64,000 nucleotides of DNA from Rhodospirillales bacterium (GCA_016699855.1 CP064988.1:248001-312000), one strand, 5' to 3'; positions 28,546 to 36,529 are shown, counted from the first letter of the stretch. Notes: generated from the sequence alone by a model not told the origin. Numbers and translations are program-made.

Positions 28546-28571
28546 GCGGCTGACGCGATTGCGAGACTCAC

Positions 28572-28597
28572 GCGGGGCGGCCGAAAGGCCGCCCCGC
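28572..28597 (+). terminator. GC-rich hairpin after the aldehyde dehydrogenase gene
   Basis: GCGGGGCGGCC at 28572-28582 pairs perfectly with GGCCGCCCCGC at 28587-28597 around a GAAA tetraloop. Only a weak T-rich stretch follows, so it may be a terminator or a stabilising 3' hairpin. Confidence 0.6.
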
Positions 28598-28609
28598 TTC
28601 GCTCTTGCC

Positions 28610-28637
28610 CCCTCTCCCCGCGCAGGCGGGGAGAGGG
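28610..28637. repeat. Short palindromic intergenic repeat, copy 2
   Basis: CCCTCTCCCCGC and GCGGGGAGAGGG form a perfect 12-bp stem with a GCAG loop, followed by TTGGGGTGAGGGGCT. It belongs to the same dispersed intergenic family as copies at 26899 and near 36245. Confidence 0.65.
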
Positions 28638-28712
28638 TTGGGGTGAGGGGCTTCGTCCCACTGCTCAGGTCCCATCGACGCCGAGCGACGCACGTCGCGA
28701 CGTTGCGCAATA

Positions 28713-28728
28713 GTACCATATATGTTAC
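28713..28728. promoter_or_regulatory. Candidate toxin-antitoxin operator
   Basis: GTACCATATATGTTAC is an imperfect palindrome with 14 of 16 positions symmetric, in an A/T-rich island 11 bp before the toxin start. Antitoxins of this class usually bind palindromes at this position to repress their own operon. Confidence 0.5.
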
Positions 28729-28738
28729 CACCGCACTC

Positions 28739-29074
28739 GTGATCGAACTCCTCGAATATCAGACCGAGGATACCAAGCGACCGTTCGGCGATTGGTTTGA
28801 TTCGCTCGACGCCATCGCCGCCGTCAGGATCAACACCGCGTTGACGCGGCTGGCGGCGGGCAATCTCTCGAACGTCGAACCGGTCGGCGCCGGCGTCGCG
28901 GAGTGCAAGATCGACTGGGGGCCGGGCTACCGTATCTATTTCGGCAAGGATGGCGAGCGGATCGTCATCCTGCTGACCGGCGGAACCAAGAAGCGGCAAT
29001 CCGCCGACATCGCGAAGGCGAAGCGGTTCTGGGATGACTACAAACGACGCAAGCGACTATCGCGGGCGCCGTGA
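28739..29074 (+). CDS. RelE/ParE-superfamily toxin (phage Gp49-like/HigB type)
   Basis: This 111-residue protein starts at GTG 28739 (VIELLEYQTEDTKRPF). The pattern KRPFGDWFDSL, then RINTALTRLAAGNL, then ECKIDWGPGYRIYFG and ILLTGGTKKRQSADI is that of the small addiction-module toxins related to HigB/RelE, which cleave mRNA. The basic KKR and the C-terminal YKRRKRL fit RNA contact. It is followed 23 bp later by its antitoxin gene. The frame is open upstream to 28559, but that covers only repeats. Confidence 0.85.
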   Translation: MIELLEYQTEDTKRPFGDWFDSLDAIAAVRINTALTRLAAGNLSNVEPVGAGVAECKIDWGPGYRIYFGKDGERIVILLTGGTKKRQSADIAKAKRFWDDYKRRKRLSRAP

Positions 29075-29097
29075 CGGTGAGGCCGGTGGAGGGTCGT

Positions 29098-29466
29098 ATG
29101 GGACTGACGCGCGACTTCAAGGAAACGGTTCGGGCCCGCGTGGTACGCGATCCGGCGTTCCGCGCCGCCCTGCTGCGCGAGGGCATCGACACCATGCTCG
29201 CCGGCGACGTCGATACCGGCAAGGCGATCCTGCGCGACTACATCAAGGCGACGGTGGGATTCGAGAAGCTCGCCGCCGGCACCGGCACGCAGGCCAAGAG
29301 CCTGATGCGCATGTTCGGCCCGACGGGAAACCCCCAGGCCCGCAACCTGCTGAACGTGATCGGCTATCTGCAGCGCGACGCGGGCGTCCGGCTGCAGGTC
29401 GCCGTGACCCAACCGAGCGCCAAAGCGCGCGTCCTCCGTCCGAAGCCGTCGCGCATCGCGGCGTAG
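29098..29466 (+). CDS. Antitoxin of the RelE/HigB-type module (HTH DNA-binding protein)
   Basis: This 122-residue protein is the partner of the upstream toxin. The region KAILRDYIKATVGFEKLA, then GTQAKSLMRMFGPTGNPQARNL, then VIGYLQ is the helix-turn-helix of addiction-module antidote proteins, where the segment after the Phe-Glu acts like an XRE-type fold. I chose ATG 29098 over GTG 29071 because GGAGGG lies 5 bp before it. It should bind and inactivate the toxin and repress the operon through the palindrome at 28713. Confidence 0.83.
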   Translation: MGLTRDFKETVRARVVRDPAFRAALLREGIDTMLAGDVDTGKAILRDYIKATVGFEKLAAGTGTQAKSLMRMFGPTGNPQARNLLNVIGYLQRDAGVRLQVAVTQPSAKARVLRPKPSRIAA

Positions 29467-29506
29467 CGCCCGCTCCGCCGTCGTTGCCGCGACGCACGCC
29501 GCCAAC

Positions 29507-29655
29507 CTACCCCGCCTCCGGCCCCGTGTACGTCACGCCCTCCTGCGGCACGTGCCGCCATTTCACGCCCTGCGCCTTCTCCTCGATGTAGTGCGCCAGC
29601 GTGCTGAAGCTGCGCGGGATCATCACGAAGGCGGCGGCGCATTCCGGCGGCAGGC
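29507..29655 (-). pseudogene. Orphan 3' end of the citrate synthase-family gene
   Basis: On the minus strand this stretch encodes LPPECAAAFVMIPRSFSTL and continues to the stop after VTYTGPEAG. It is the same protein end as in the gene at 33818-34675, and has no start or upstream part of its own. Its frame is fused to unrelated insert sequence on the 5' side. I read it as the original gene end, displaced 4.3 kb when the insert entered. Confidence 0.8.
29512..29655 (+). repeat. 144-bp direct repeat, left copy
   Basis: This 144-bp segment matches 33850-33993 without gaps, offset by 4,338 bp. I count four mismatches (two near 29535 and two near 29564), about 97% identity. Both copies hold the last 48 or so codons of a citrate synthase-family gene. 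The match ends abruptly at both sides, as expected for the flanks of an integrated element. Confidence 0.88.
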
Positions 29656-32600
29656 GCACACTATCGTAGCGGATGACTGTAGCGCGTTTCCCGCGTAGCG
29701 TGTAAATAGTGGGTAATCTTTCGATCAACATGCCCGGCGCTTCCGCGGCGTGAGTTGAAACACCCACGAGGCAGCCCATTGGCCGGCCACTCTACAATAC
29801 GGATTTCTGACCTTACTCTTGATGAGGTCGTCCTGCATCTTATCGCCGGCCACACGTTGCAAGCTTCTGGCGGCGAAGAGTTCTCACTATCGCTACCGGA
29901 CAGTCGGGCGATTCTTGCCTTTTACAATCAGGACCGCCGAACCTATTGGAATCCTGAAAAAGACCCGACCATCCAGGACGGCGAAATCGACCGGGTGCTC
30001 GATGCCCTGGACACGTTGCCCAAGGCGGCGACCGCTGCCGCTCGGCCGGCGGCGACGCTCCAGAAGTGGCGTCTTGTGAGAGTTGTGGCCCACCGTTTTC
30101 GCGGCCTGCACCGCCATTGCGCTGAGGCAGGCGCCGATCCGCATCCTTTCGAGCTCGAGCTTGCCGCCCATGCTTCGTTGTTCCGCGGCTTCAATGGCGC
30201 CGGCAAGACGTCGCTCGTCAGCGCGATCTGTTGGTGCCTGACCGGCTACGGTCATCGCTCGCAAGGTCTGCCGTCCGTTCTACACGAACCGATTCAAGTT
30301 CAGGTTCGAGCCGACGACGGCAACGGAGATGGCGAAGCGAAGGACAAGAGTTTTCCGCTGCCGGTGATCGTTCCCATTCCCACCGAAGCCGAGCTGGTCG
30401 CCGTGGACGGTGTTCCGAAAGTGGATACCTGGGTCCGCTTGACGTTTCGTTCTCTGATTGATGGGCGCGAAGTCGACGTCGAACGCCGGCTCGAACGGGA
30501 CGGCAAACGTGCCTTCAAGACAACGGCGACAGGACTGGACAAGCTCGGCCTGCCGGATTTAGCACTTCAGGTCGGGACATTGATGCCCGGCATTGCGGCC
30601 GCAACTCGTTTCGACGACAAAACGACGCTATCGCAGGCGGTCTCGACCTTGACAGGCCTGCGGCCGCTCGCGCATTTCGGCAAGCGGAGCGAACGTCTGC
30701 ATGATCGCCTGACCGACAAATATCCCAAGCAAGCGAATGACGAAAAGACGGGATGTGAGATCACGGTGGGGAAGCAACTGCAAACGCTGGCCGATCTGCT
30801 GAAGGATGGCGAGGGTCTGCCGAATCTCGATTGCGTGGTCGCCCCAACCGATGCGAAGCCCGATGCTTGGAAGGCTGGGCTTGAGGAAGCGGAAAACCGC
30901 CTCAAAACCGTCGAGACGAAGGCTGCCGCTGATGCGCTCCTGATTCTCGACACCTTGCCGCCGCTGACCGCGGAAACCGATGTGACGCGCTTCAGCACCG
31001 TCCTGACGGCGGCGGCCAACTGTTTCAGTCCGGCGGCGCTCAAGGGGCTGCCGTCGATGCAGCTTTCATCGAAGATCGGTGAAATGACCGCCGAGCACAT
31101 GACCGACGCTGAGCTCGTATTGCAGGCAATCGAGGCCGAAGCGGCGGCCTTGGTTGCCCATTTGTCCGACACCGCCCGCGCCGATCGGCTGCGTCTCTAT
31201 GGTCTGGTCGCCAAGTGGCACGATGCCATCCATCCCGGCAAACCGCTGACCGACTGTCCGGTGTGTGCGCGGGACCTCAATCGACCTGGCGCGATTCCAC
31301 AGGATGCACTCCTGGACCGCTCTGTCGCGGAAGCATTGAACCAAGCGCGGACGGCCGATGCGGCAATGCTGAAGACTGCTGCCGAATGGGAGCACGACGC
31401 GAAACAGGCGTTGCGTGGCCGCTTGCCGGCCACGGTACAGTTGTTCGTCGAGCAAGAGGTGCCGGACGATCTCGCGGCGCTCTATGAAGCCGCGCTGTCG
31501 AAGGAAGTCTTCGCGCTGACAGAATTTCCCGCCATGCTCAAGAAGATGGCACCTGGCATCGCGGCGCTTTGCCGGGCTGCGTGGAAGGACGCGCCACAAC
31601 GCGATCCACTGCCCGGCGTCAGCCTTCCACCGGAGATCCCCGACAATGAAGGTCTGCGCGCGGCAATCAAGAACGTCCGTCGCGCCGTCCAGCTTGCCCG
31701 GTATCGCGCCGCGCATGCCGAGTTCGCGAAGAGGGCGATGACCGGCGTTCTGCGCGCGGACAAGGACGAGACCAACCTTGCTGCCAATTGCCGGTCCATC
31801 GACGGCAAATTGGCGGTCCTCAAGGCGTATCGCGACGCCGCGACGGTCTTTGCCGGCATCCGGCGTCAGCTCGCGCAGATCAAAGAGACCTGTGAGAAAT
31901 GGGCCAAGCTGAGGCTCCGGATCGCGAAGCTGGCGCGCGCCGCCAAGGCAGTCGAGCCGTTCGTCCGGTTCCCGGCCTTGGTGCATGACCAGGTGGCGGG
32001 TCTGATCGCCGATCTCGACGCCCAGGTCAGCGCGTGGGCGCAACGTATGTACAAAGCGCAGTTTCTCCAGGCTCCTGCCTATGCCGGCCTCGATCCGGCA
32101 AAGTCCGACGGCCTCGGCCTGCTGGCATCTCAGGGCAAACACCTGGTCGAGGCGCATCACGTTATGAACGCTTCGGCGTTGCGGGCCTATCTCGCGGCGT
32201 TCGTTCTGGCCCTCCGGCAACAGATTTGGAGTCGCACCGGCGGTCTTTCGACCATTCTAATGGATGACCCGCAAGATCTGTTCGATCCCGGCAACGTCGC
32301 GAATCTCGCTGCCACAGTGTCGGCTTTACTGGCGGTGGATATGCACCCAGTGATCGTTAGCAACGATTTCGGCTTCATCCCGACAATCGAAGCATTTGTC
32401 GCGGCGCATCAAGCCACCGGCGGTCCCTATCGCTCGGAAACTTGGGAATTTTCCGCGATCTCGACCTCGAAATGCACCGCCAGTCTTGCGCCTGTGGCCG
32501 ATGAAGCGCGAACTCGCTGCGACCGTTGGCAAAAGACCAATCCAAACGACCCGGCGCTGGCGCGTGCTTTCGTCGATCCAGTGCGCGTCCGAATTGAAAC

Positions 32601-33849
32601 TAAGCTTTGGGACCTTCTGGCTTCCGATCCCTCGGTCCTGAGAGCTCCGACCTTGAATGATCTCCTAGGCCGGATCGCCAAAGCGCGCAATCGTGGCGAA
32701 AGGCCGTTCAACGAAGAACCGTTCCAGCGCCTTCTCAATCTGCCACTGTTGCGTGCGGGAGCACCGTTTCGCGAAGTCATCAACAAAGCACATCACGGCC
32801 GGGCGGACCAGGTTTCGCCAACGGAAGCTGATGACGTCCGGCAAGGATATGAAGATGTCTTCTCTGCAATCGACGCCTGTTGGTTGGCCTATGCGCGCTT
32901 CATGGGACGGCTGCCAGCAGAGCAGCGTGTGGCGGAGGTCAGCAGGACGTCCTCCACGCTGACCGTCGTTTCCCTGCCTGCGAGACCGATTCCGATCGTC
33001 AGCCGGCTGGCGGCGCGCGATGTCGGTGCCGCGCTGACCAGCGTAGAGGACGCCACCGAGACATTCGATCTTGCGTCCCTTGGCGAGGTTTCGCTGTTCA
33101 CGCTCCGCGCTCCGACGCTTGGGATTGTCGCCTTCACTGGACAGACATTGATCGTCTCGACGTCGGCGGAGGTGAGGAACGGCGACTTCGCGGTTATTCA
33201 AACGCCCGGCAAAATCTATGCCCGCCGTGTTGGCATCGCCAAAGGCGATTTGTCGTATATCTCGCTGGAGACGATGCCGTCAGCCAATTCAGGCGGACCG
33301 CCGACGCATTTCGTGCAACGCAGCAGCGCGAGATTGAGCAAGGTCGTCGGAGTCCTGTTCGACGAAGCCACACCGGCTAAATCGCAGGATGAAGCCGTCT
33401 TCGTCGCCAGTTCGCCGGTACTCGATCAGGTCGTGGCGACGGGTCGCGTCGCCGGCGACAGCGCATTTCCCGTCGCTTTGGACCGGGGTCACGTGCTGTT
33501 GGGGCAACCGCCCGCTCTCTCCCTCCTGAACGGACGTATACTTGCAGTGGTTGCGCAGGCGAATGAACGGGCGACCGAGTACTTCGCCTACCTCAAGCGC
33601 CTCGGCAAGCCGATGCCGGGTGCGGCGTCGGTGTTCTATCTGGAGAATGTCGGGCAGAGCGGAGAAGGAGAGTATGTGCAGTTTGTTGCAGGCGGCGTAG
33701 CGCCGGTTTCTGGTGTTCCAGTGGTGCAGCAGTACTGGAAGGTTCTGGGGACTATTTTTCCGTAGTCCTATCCGCCGTTTCTCTTGTTGCCTCCGTCCTA
33801 CGCTCCGCCACAAAGTATCAAGGCATCGTTGCAGTACGCGGTCCAGGAG
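29656..33849. mobile_element. 4.2-kb inserted cassette between 144-bp direct repeats
   Basis: The segment between the two direct repeats carries one large plus-strand gene. Its codons use A and T at third positions much more often than neighbouring genes, which points to foreign origin. It has split the 3' end of a citrate synthase-family gene and supplied a replacement end, as integrative elements do at gene 3' ends. No integrase, transposase or terminal inverted repeat is seen in it, so the mobilising enzyme would have to act in trans or has been lost. Short flanks of 123 and 84 bp hold no other gene I can support. Confidence 0.7.
29779..33765 (+). CDS. Rad50/SMC-like ATPase with CxxC hook and S24/LexA-like C-terminal region
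   Basis: This 1,328-residue protein has a split ATPase head. Walker A is FNGAGKTS (Lys143) and Walker B is LSTILMDDP (Asp829/Asp830), with a switch-like VSNDFGF about 30 residues later. Between them lie long helical arms with a CPVC motif (Cys493/Cys496) as in the Rad50 zinc hook. The last 450 residues are an extra part. Within it, about 1110-1190 (GIVAFTGQTLIVS, then RNGDFAVI, GKIYARRV) and 1236-1303 (LLNGRILAVV, FAYLKRL, VFYLENV) resemble S24/LexA-type folds. I start at TTG 29779, with GAGG 7 bp before; TTG 29755 is possible. I know no named family with this layout. A DNA-sensing defence role is inference. Confidence 0.82.
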   Translation: MAGHSTIRISDLTLDEVVLHLIAGHTLQASGGEEFSLSLPDSRAILAFYNQDRRTYWNPEKDPTIQDGEIDRVLDALDTLPKAATAAARPAATLQKWRLVRVVAHRFRGLHRHCAEAGADPHPFELELAAHASLFRGFNGAGKTSLVSAICWCLTGYGHRSQGLPSVLHEPIQVQVRADDGNGDGEAKDKSFPLPVIVPIPTEAELVAVDGVPKVDTWVRLTFRSLIDGREVDVERRLERDGKRAFKTTATGLDKLGLPDLALQVGTLMPGIAAATRFDDKTTLSQAVSTLTGLRPLAHFGKRSERLHDRLTDKYPKQANDEKTGCEITVGKQLQTLADLLKDGEGLPNLDCVVAPTDAKPDAWKAGLEEAENRLKTVETKAAADALLILDTLPPLTAETDVTRFSTVLTAAANCFSPAALKGLPSMQLSSKIGEMTAEHMTDAELVLQAIEAEAAALVAHLSDTARADRLRLYGLVAKWHDAIHPGKPLTDCPVCARDLNRPGAIPQDALLDRSVAEALNQARTADAAMLKTAAEWEHDAKQALRGRLPATVQLFVEQEVPDDLAALYEAALSKEVFALTEFPAMLKKMAPGIAALCRAAWKDAPQRDPLPGVSLPPEIPDNEGLRAAIKNVRRAVQLARYRAAHAEFAKRAMTGVLRADKDETNLAANCRSIDGKLAVLKAYRDAATVFAGIRRQLAQIKETCEKWAKLRLRIAKLARAAKAVEPFVRFPALVHDQVAGLIADLDAQVSAWAQRMYKAQFLQAPAYAGLDPAKSDGLGLLASQGKHLVEAHHVMNASALRAYLAAFVLALRQQIWSRTGGLSTILMDDPQDLFDPGNVANLAATVSALLAVDMHPVIVSNDFGFIPTIEAFVAAHQATGGPYRSETWEFSAISTSKCTASLAPVADEARTRCDRWQKTNPNDPALARAFVDPVRVRIETKLWDLLASDPSVLRAPTLNDLLGRIAKARNRGERPFNEEPFQRLLNLPLLRAGAPFREVINKAHHGRADQVSPTEADDVRQGYEDVFSAIDACWLAYARFMGRLPAEQRVAEVSRTSSTLTVVSLPARPIPIVSRLAARDVGAALTSVEDATETFDLASLGEVSLFTLRAPTLGIVAFTGQTLIVSTSAEVRNGDFAVIQTPGKIYARRVGIAKGDLSYISLETMPSANSGGPPTHFVQRSSARLSKVVGVLFDEATPAKSQDEAVFVASSPVLDQVVATGRVAGDSAFPVALDRGHVLLGQPPALSLLNGRILAVVAQANERATEYFAYLKRLGKPMPGAASVFYLENVGQSGEGEYVQFVAGGVAPVSGVPVVQQYWKVLGTIFP

Positions 33850-34675
33850 CCGCCTCCGGCCCCGTGTACGTCACCTCCTCCTGCGGCACGTGCCGCCATT
33901 TCGTGCCCTGCGCCTTCTCCTCGATGTAGTGCGCCAGCGTGCTGAAGCTGCGCGGGATCATCACGAAGGCGGCGGCGCATTCCGGCGGCAGGCCGAGGTC
34001 GAGCGTCACGGCGGCGACGATGCCGTCGATGTTCATGGCGAAGCGGCGGCCCTTCACCCGGGCCAGCTCGTTCTCCATCGCCACCAGCAGATCGCAGTAC
34101 GCGCCGGCCGCGCCCTGCCCGCGCGCCACGGCCAGCAGCGCCGGCGCGCGCGGATCGACGGCGTGGGCCGGGATGCCGAAGCCCGGCACGCGACCTCCAT
34201 CGCGCAAGCCGTCGGCCACGACGCGCGCCGCCGCCTTGGCGATGGTCGCGGCGGCGACGGGGCTTTGGCCGGCGGGGCTCGTGGAGTCGCCGGCGCCCTC
34301 CGCCGCGATGGCCTCGCGCAGCGCCGCGACCATGGCGCGGGCCATCGGGTCGCCGGCGCCGCCGGCGATGTCGCCAAACATCAGGATGCCGCCGGCCACC
34401 GCCGCCGTGGTCGAGGTGCCGTAGGACGCGAAGGCGCGCCCGATCATCGCCGCCGGGGTGACGGCGTGGTCGACGCAGGCCGTCCACAGCGCGTCGAGCG
34501 TGCGCGCCTGGCCCGGCGTCGGCGTGCGGCCGGTGAGCATCAGCAGCACCGACTCCGCGAAGCTCGCCGTGGCGATCAGGTCGGTCAGCCGCCGCCCGCG
34601 CAGGATCAGATCCTCGTCCCCGCCCCCGCTCACGATCTTCGAGATCGCCGTGACGTAGTGGTGCATGTCGTTCAT
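33818..34675 (-). CDS. Citrate synthase/citryl-CoA lyase family protein with element-altered C-terminus
   Basis: This 285-residue protein belongs to the citrate synthase family in its short citryl-CoA lyase-like form. CVDHAVTPAAMIGRAFAS carries the first conserved His, and VPGFGIPAHAVDPRA corresponds to the GHP region, with the usual His shifted. I start at ATG 34675 (MNDMHHYV), since longer readings lack similarity. The end differs from the displaced original copy: after VTYTGPEA this copy adds APGPRTATMP from insert sequence. The enzyme presumably condenses or cleaves a CoA ester with a 2-oxoacid; the substrate is unknown. Confidence 0.82.
   Translation of the reverse strand: MNDMHHYVTAISKIVSGGGDEDLILRGRRLTDLIATASFAESVLLMLTGRTPTPGQARTLDALWTACVDHAVTPAAMIGRAFASYGTSTTAAVAGGILMFGDIAGGAGDPMARAMVAALREAIAAEGAGDSTSPAGQSPVAAATIAKAAARVVADGLRDGGRVPGFGIPAHAVDPRAPALLAVARGQGAAGAYCDLLVAMENELARVKGRRFAMNIDGIVAAVTLDLGLPPECAAAFVMIPRSFSTLAHYIEEKAQGTKWRHVPQEEVTYTGPEAAPGPRTATMP
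33850..33993 (+). repeat. 144-bp direct repeat, right copy
   Basis: This is the partner of 29512-29655. It lies inside the intact citrate synthase-family gene and forms its last 48 shared codons. The copies differ at four positions, so they are diverged, not a fresh exact duplication. Confidence 0.88.
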
Positions 34676-34916
34676 CGCGGGCTCCGTGGGTTGGGTCGCG
34701 CCGCCATTGTCCGCCCGCGCGCGCCACCGGGAAAGCGGTGCGCGCGTCGACGGAAGCGGAACGCGCCGGCCGCGGTTCCGCGCACCCTCATCGTATCCGG
34801 GTCGGTCGCGGGCGGTGTCGCCCCCGTGCGCTTGACACCACCACCGCACCCACCGAAGCATCACCGCGCGCGCCGCTTCGTCCGCGCGAACGCCGCCACG
34901 CCCGGAGGATCTCGCC

Positions 34917-35205
34917 ATGACCGAGACAGCCCGTCACGACGCCTGGCAGGCCGGCGACAGCTACGACGCCTACATGGGACGGTGGAGCCGGCTGGTGGCG
35001 CCGCGCTTCCTCGACTGGCTCGCCGCGCCCGCGGGCAAGGCGTGGCTGGAGGTCGGCTGCGGCACCGGCGCGCTGTCGGCGGCGATCCTGGCGCGATGCG
35101 CGCCCGCCGGCCTGCTCGCGATCGACGCCTCGGCCGGCTTCGTCGGCGCGGCCCGCGCCGCCATCGCCGATCCACGCGCCACGTTCGAGACCGGCGACGC
35201 GGCGG
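34917..35205 (+). pseudogene. Truncated SAM-dependent methyltransferase
   Basis: The reading frame from ATG 34917 encodes about 96 residues of a class I methyltransferase: SYDAYMGRWSRLVAPRFLDW, then motif I WLEVGCGTGALS, motif II LLAIDASAGFVG and the start of motif III TFETGDA. It then breaks off near 35205, where transposase sequence begins in another frame. The remaining two thirds of the enzyme are not found downstream. A deletion or misjoin at an IS element explains this best. An apparent 371-residue frame through both parts is a chimera, not a gene. Confidence 0.8.
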
Positions 35206-36032
35206 ACGGAGCGGAGCTGGCGTCCGCAGGGCGACGATCTGGGGACGGGCGAGCGTCCGAACGACGTGTGGTGCGTGGACTTCAAGGGCTGGTGGCGGAC
35301 GCGCGACGCGCGGCGGCTGGATCCGCTGAGCCTGAGCGACCACCGCAGCCGCTACGTGCTGCGGCTGGTGGCGGTGGAGCGCTGCGACTTCGCGACGGTG
35401 CGGACGGTGCTGTCGGGGGCGTTCCGCGAGCACGGGCTGCCGCTGTCGCTGCGCTCGGACAACGGGCCGCCGTTCGCGGCCGCGGGATGGGCGGGATCGG
35501 GCGCCTGGCGGTGTGGCTGGTGCGGGCCGGGGTCCGGCCGGAGCGGATCGCGCCGGGCCGGCCGCAGCAGAACGGCCGGCACGAGCGGCTGCATCTGACG
35601 GTGCAGCAGGACACGGTGCTGCCGGTGGCGCGGGACCGGCGCGAGCAGCAGCGCCGGTTCGCGGCGTTCACGCGGATGTTCAACGAGGAGCGGCCGCACG
35701 AGGCGCTGGACATGGCGACGCCGTCGAAGGTGTGGAGCCCGAGCCCGCGTCCGTGGGACGGCGAGCTGCGCGCGCCGGAGTATCCGGCCGGATGGGAGGC
35801 GCGGGCGGTCAGGAGCAACGGCGAGGTTCGCTGGGGCGGGGAGATGGTGTTCCTGAGCGAGACGCTGGCCGGCGAGACGGTCGGCTTCGAGCCGACCGCG
35901 CGCGACGGCGTGTGGGTGGTGCGCTATGGTCCGATGCGTCTGGCGGCGATCGACGCCAAAGGAAAAGTGAGCCGCCTGCGCCGGGGGGTTAACCCCCCGG
36001 CGCAGGCGCGGCCCGGCCCTCCAGCCGGGTGA
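35206..36032 (+). pseudogene. IS481-type transposase, 5'-truncated and frameshifted
   Basis: The integrase core of an IS481/IS3-like transposase is clear. The first Asp is in NDVWCVDFKGWW, the second in LRSDNGPPF and the Glu in QQNGRHERLH, giving a DDE triad; NEERPHEAL and VWSPSPRPW follow. The N-terminal helix-turn-helix part is missing. A missing G near 35485 shifts the frame between PPFAAAG and GGIGRLAVWLV. It therefore cannot make an active enzyme as written. It starts where the methyltransferase stops. Confidence 0.85.
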
Positions 36033-36034
36033 TG

Positions 36035-36074
36035 TGTTACCCATCCGCCCGGACGCTTCTGTTACCCATCCGCC
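36035..36074 (+). repeat. Paired direct repeats TGTTACCCATCCGCC, IS481-end-like
   Basis: TGTTACCCATCCGCC occurs at 36035-36049 and again at 36060-36074, 25 bp apart. TGT-ACCCAT motifs in tandem are usual at IS481-family ends. The orientation is that of a left end, although it lies downstream of the transposase remnant, hinting at a rearranged or second element. Confidence 0.6.
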
Positions 36075-36084
36075 AGTTCGCACA

Positions 36085-36244
36085 GAGGGAGGGGCCCGCG
36101 CGTAGCGCGGGAGGGTGAGGTGGTTGTCGTATCGGTGAAAATGGTCGCTGGATGAACGGCGCGCGTCGATATCAGACGCGACCACCTCCACGGCGACCCA
36201 CCTCACCCTTCCCATCGCGCTGCGCGCGACGGGCCCCTTCCCTC
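36085..36244. repeat. Imperfect 160-bp inverted repeat
   Basis: The left arm, 36085-36123, begins GAGGGAGGGGCCC and ends GGGTGAGGTGG. The right arm, 36198-36244, begins CCACCTCACCC and ends GGGCCCCTTCCCTC, so the arms pair with small gaps. Another CCCTCTCC/GGAGAGGG palindrome follows to about 36270. Such structures are typical of dispersed intergenic repeats. Confidence 0.65.
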
Positions 36245-36529
36245 TCCCCCCACTTCGTGGGCGGAGAGGGTGCAATACGCGCGAACAGCACACGCCGTGC
36301 CACCGCGCCGGATCGCCGGCGCATGGCTGTACCGGTTTTCGAATCGCCGATAACCGGCACCACTTCTTCCACGCGGCGCCCCGCGTCCGGCGGAGACGGC
36401 ATGGACGTCAGGGCAGGACGCGCCGCGGGTCTTGTGGGACCGGTTGCAGCGCGACAGTGGCCGCCGCGCAACACCCGCTACAAGACCGCTACCGCGCGCG
36501 TCACCGCGCTTACAACCGGGGTGCCGCGG
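36245..36529. other. Non-coding stretch beside the repeat cluster
   Basis: Apart from the last palindromic repeat copy at about 36238-36270, I see no gene, promoter or terminator here that I can support. Short frames on both strands lack family similarity and ribosome-binding sites. Together with 36033-36244 it forms about 500 bp of gene-free DNA at the edge of the accessory region. Confidence 0.5.

Noticed and set aside
29507..29779. A 90-residue minus-strand protein beginning MGCLVGVSTH
   Set aside because: Its first half is insert sequence read backwards and its second half is the displaced end of the citrate synthase-family gene; there is no ribosome-binding site.
33818..34918. A longer citrate synthase-family protein starting at 34918
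   Set aside because: The extra 81 residues are Arg/Pro/Gly-rich, without similarity to the family, and overlap the likely promoter region of the gene.
34917..36032. A single 371-residue protein combining methyltransferase and transposase sequence
   Set aside because: The transposase motifs of its first half lie in a different frame, and the junction lacks any linker logic. It is a chance fusion at a scar.
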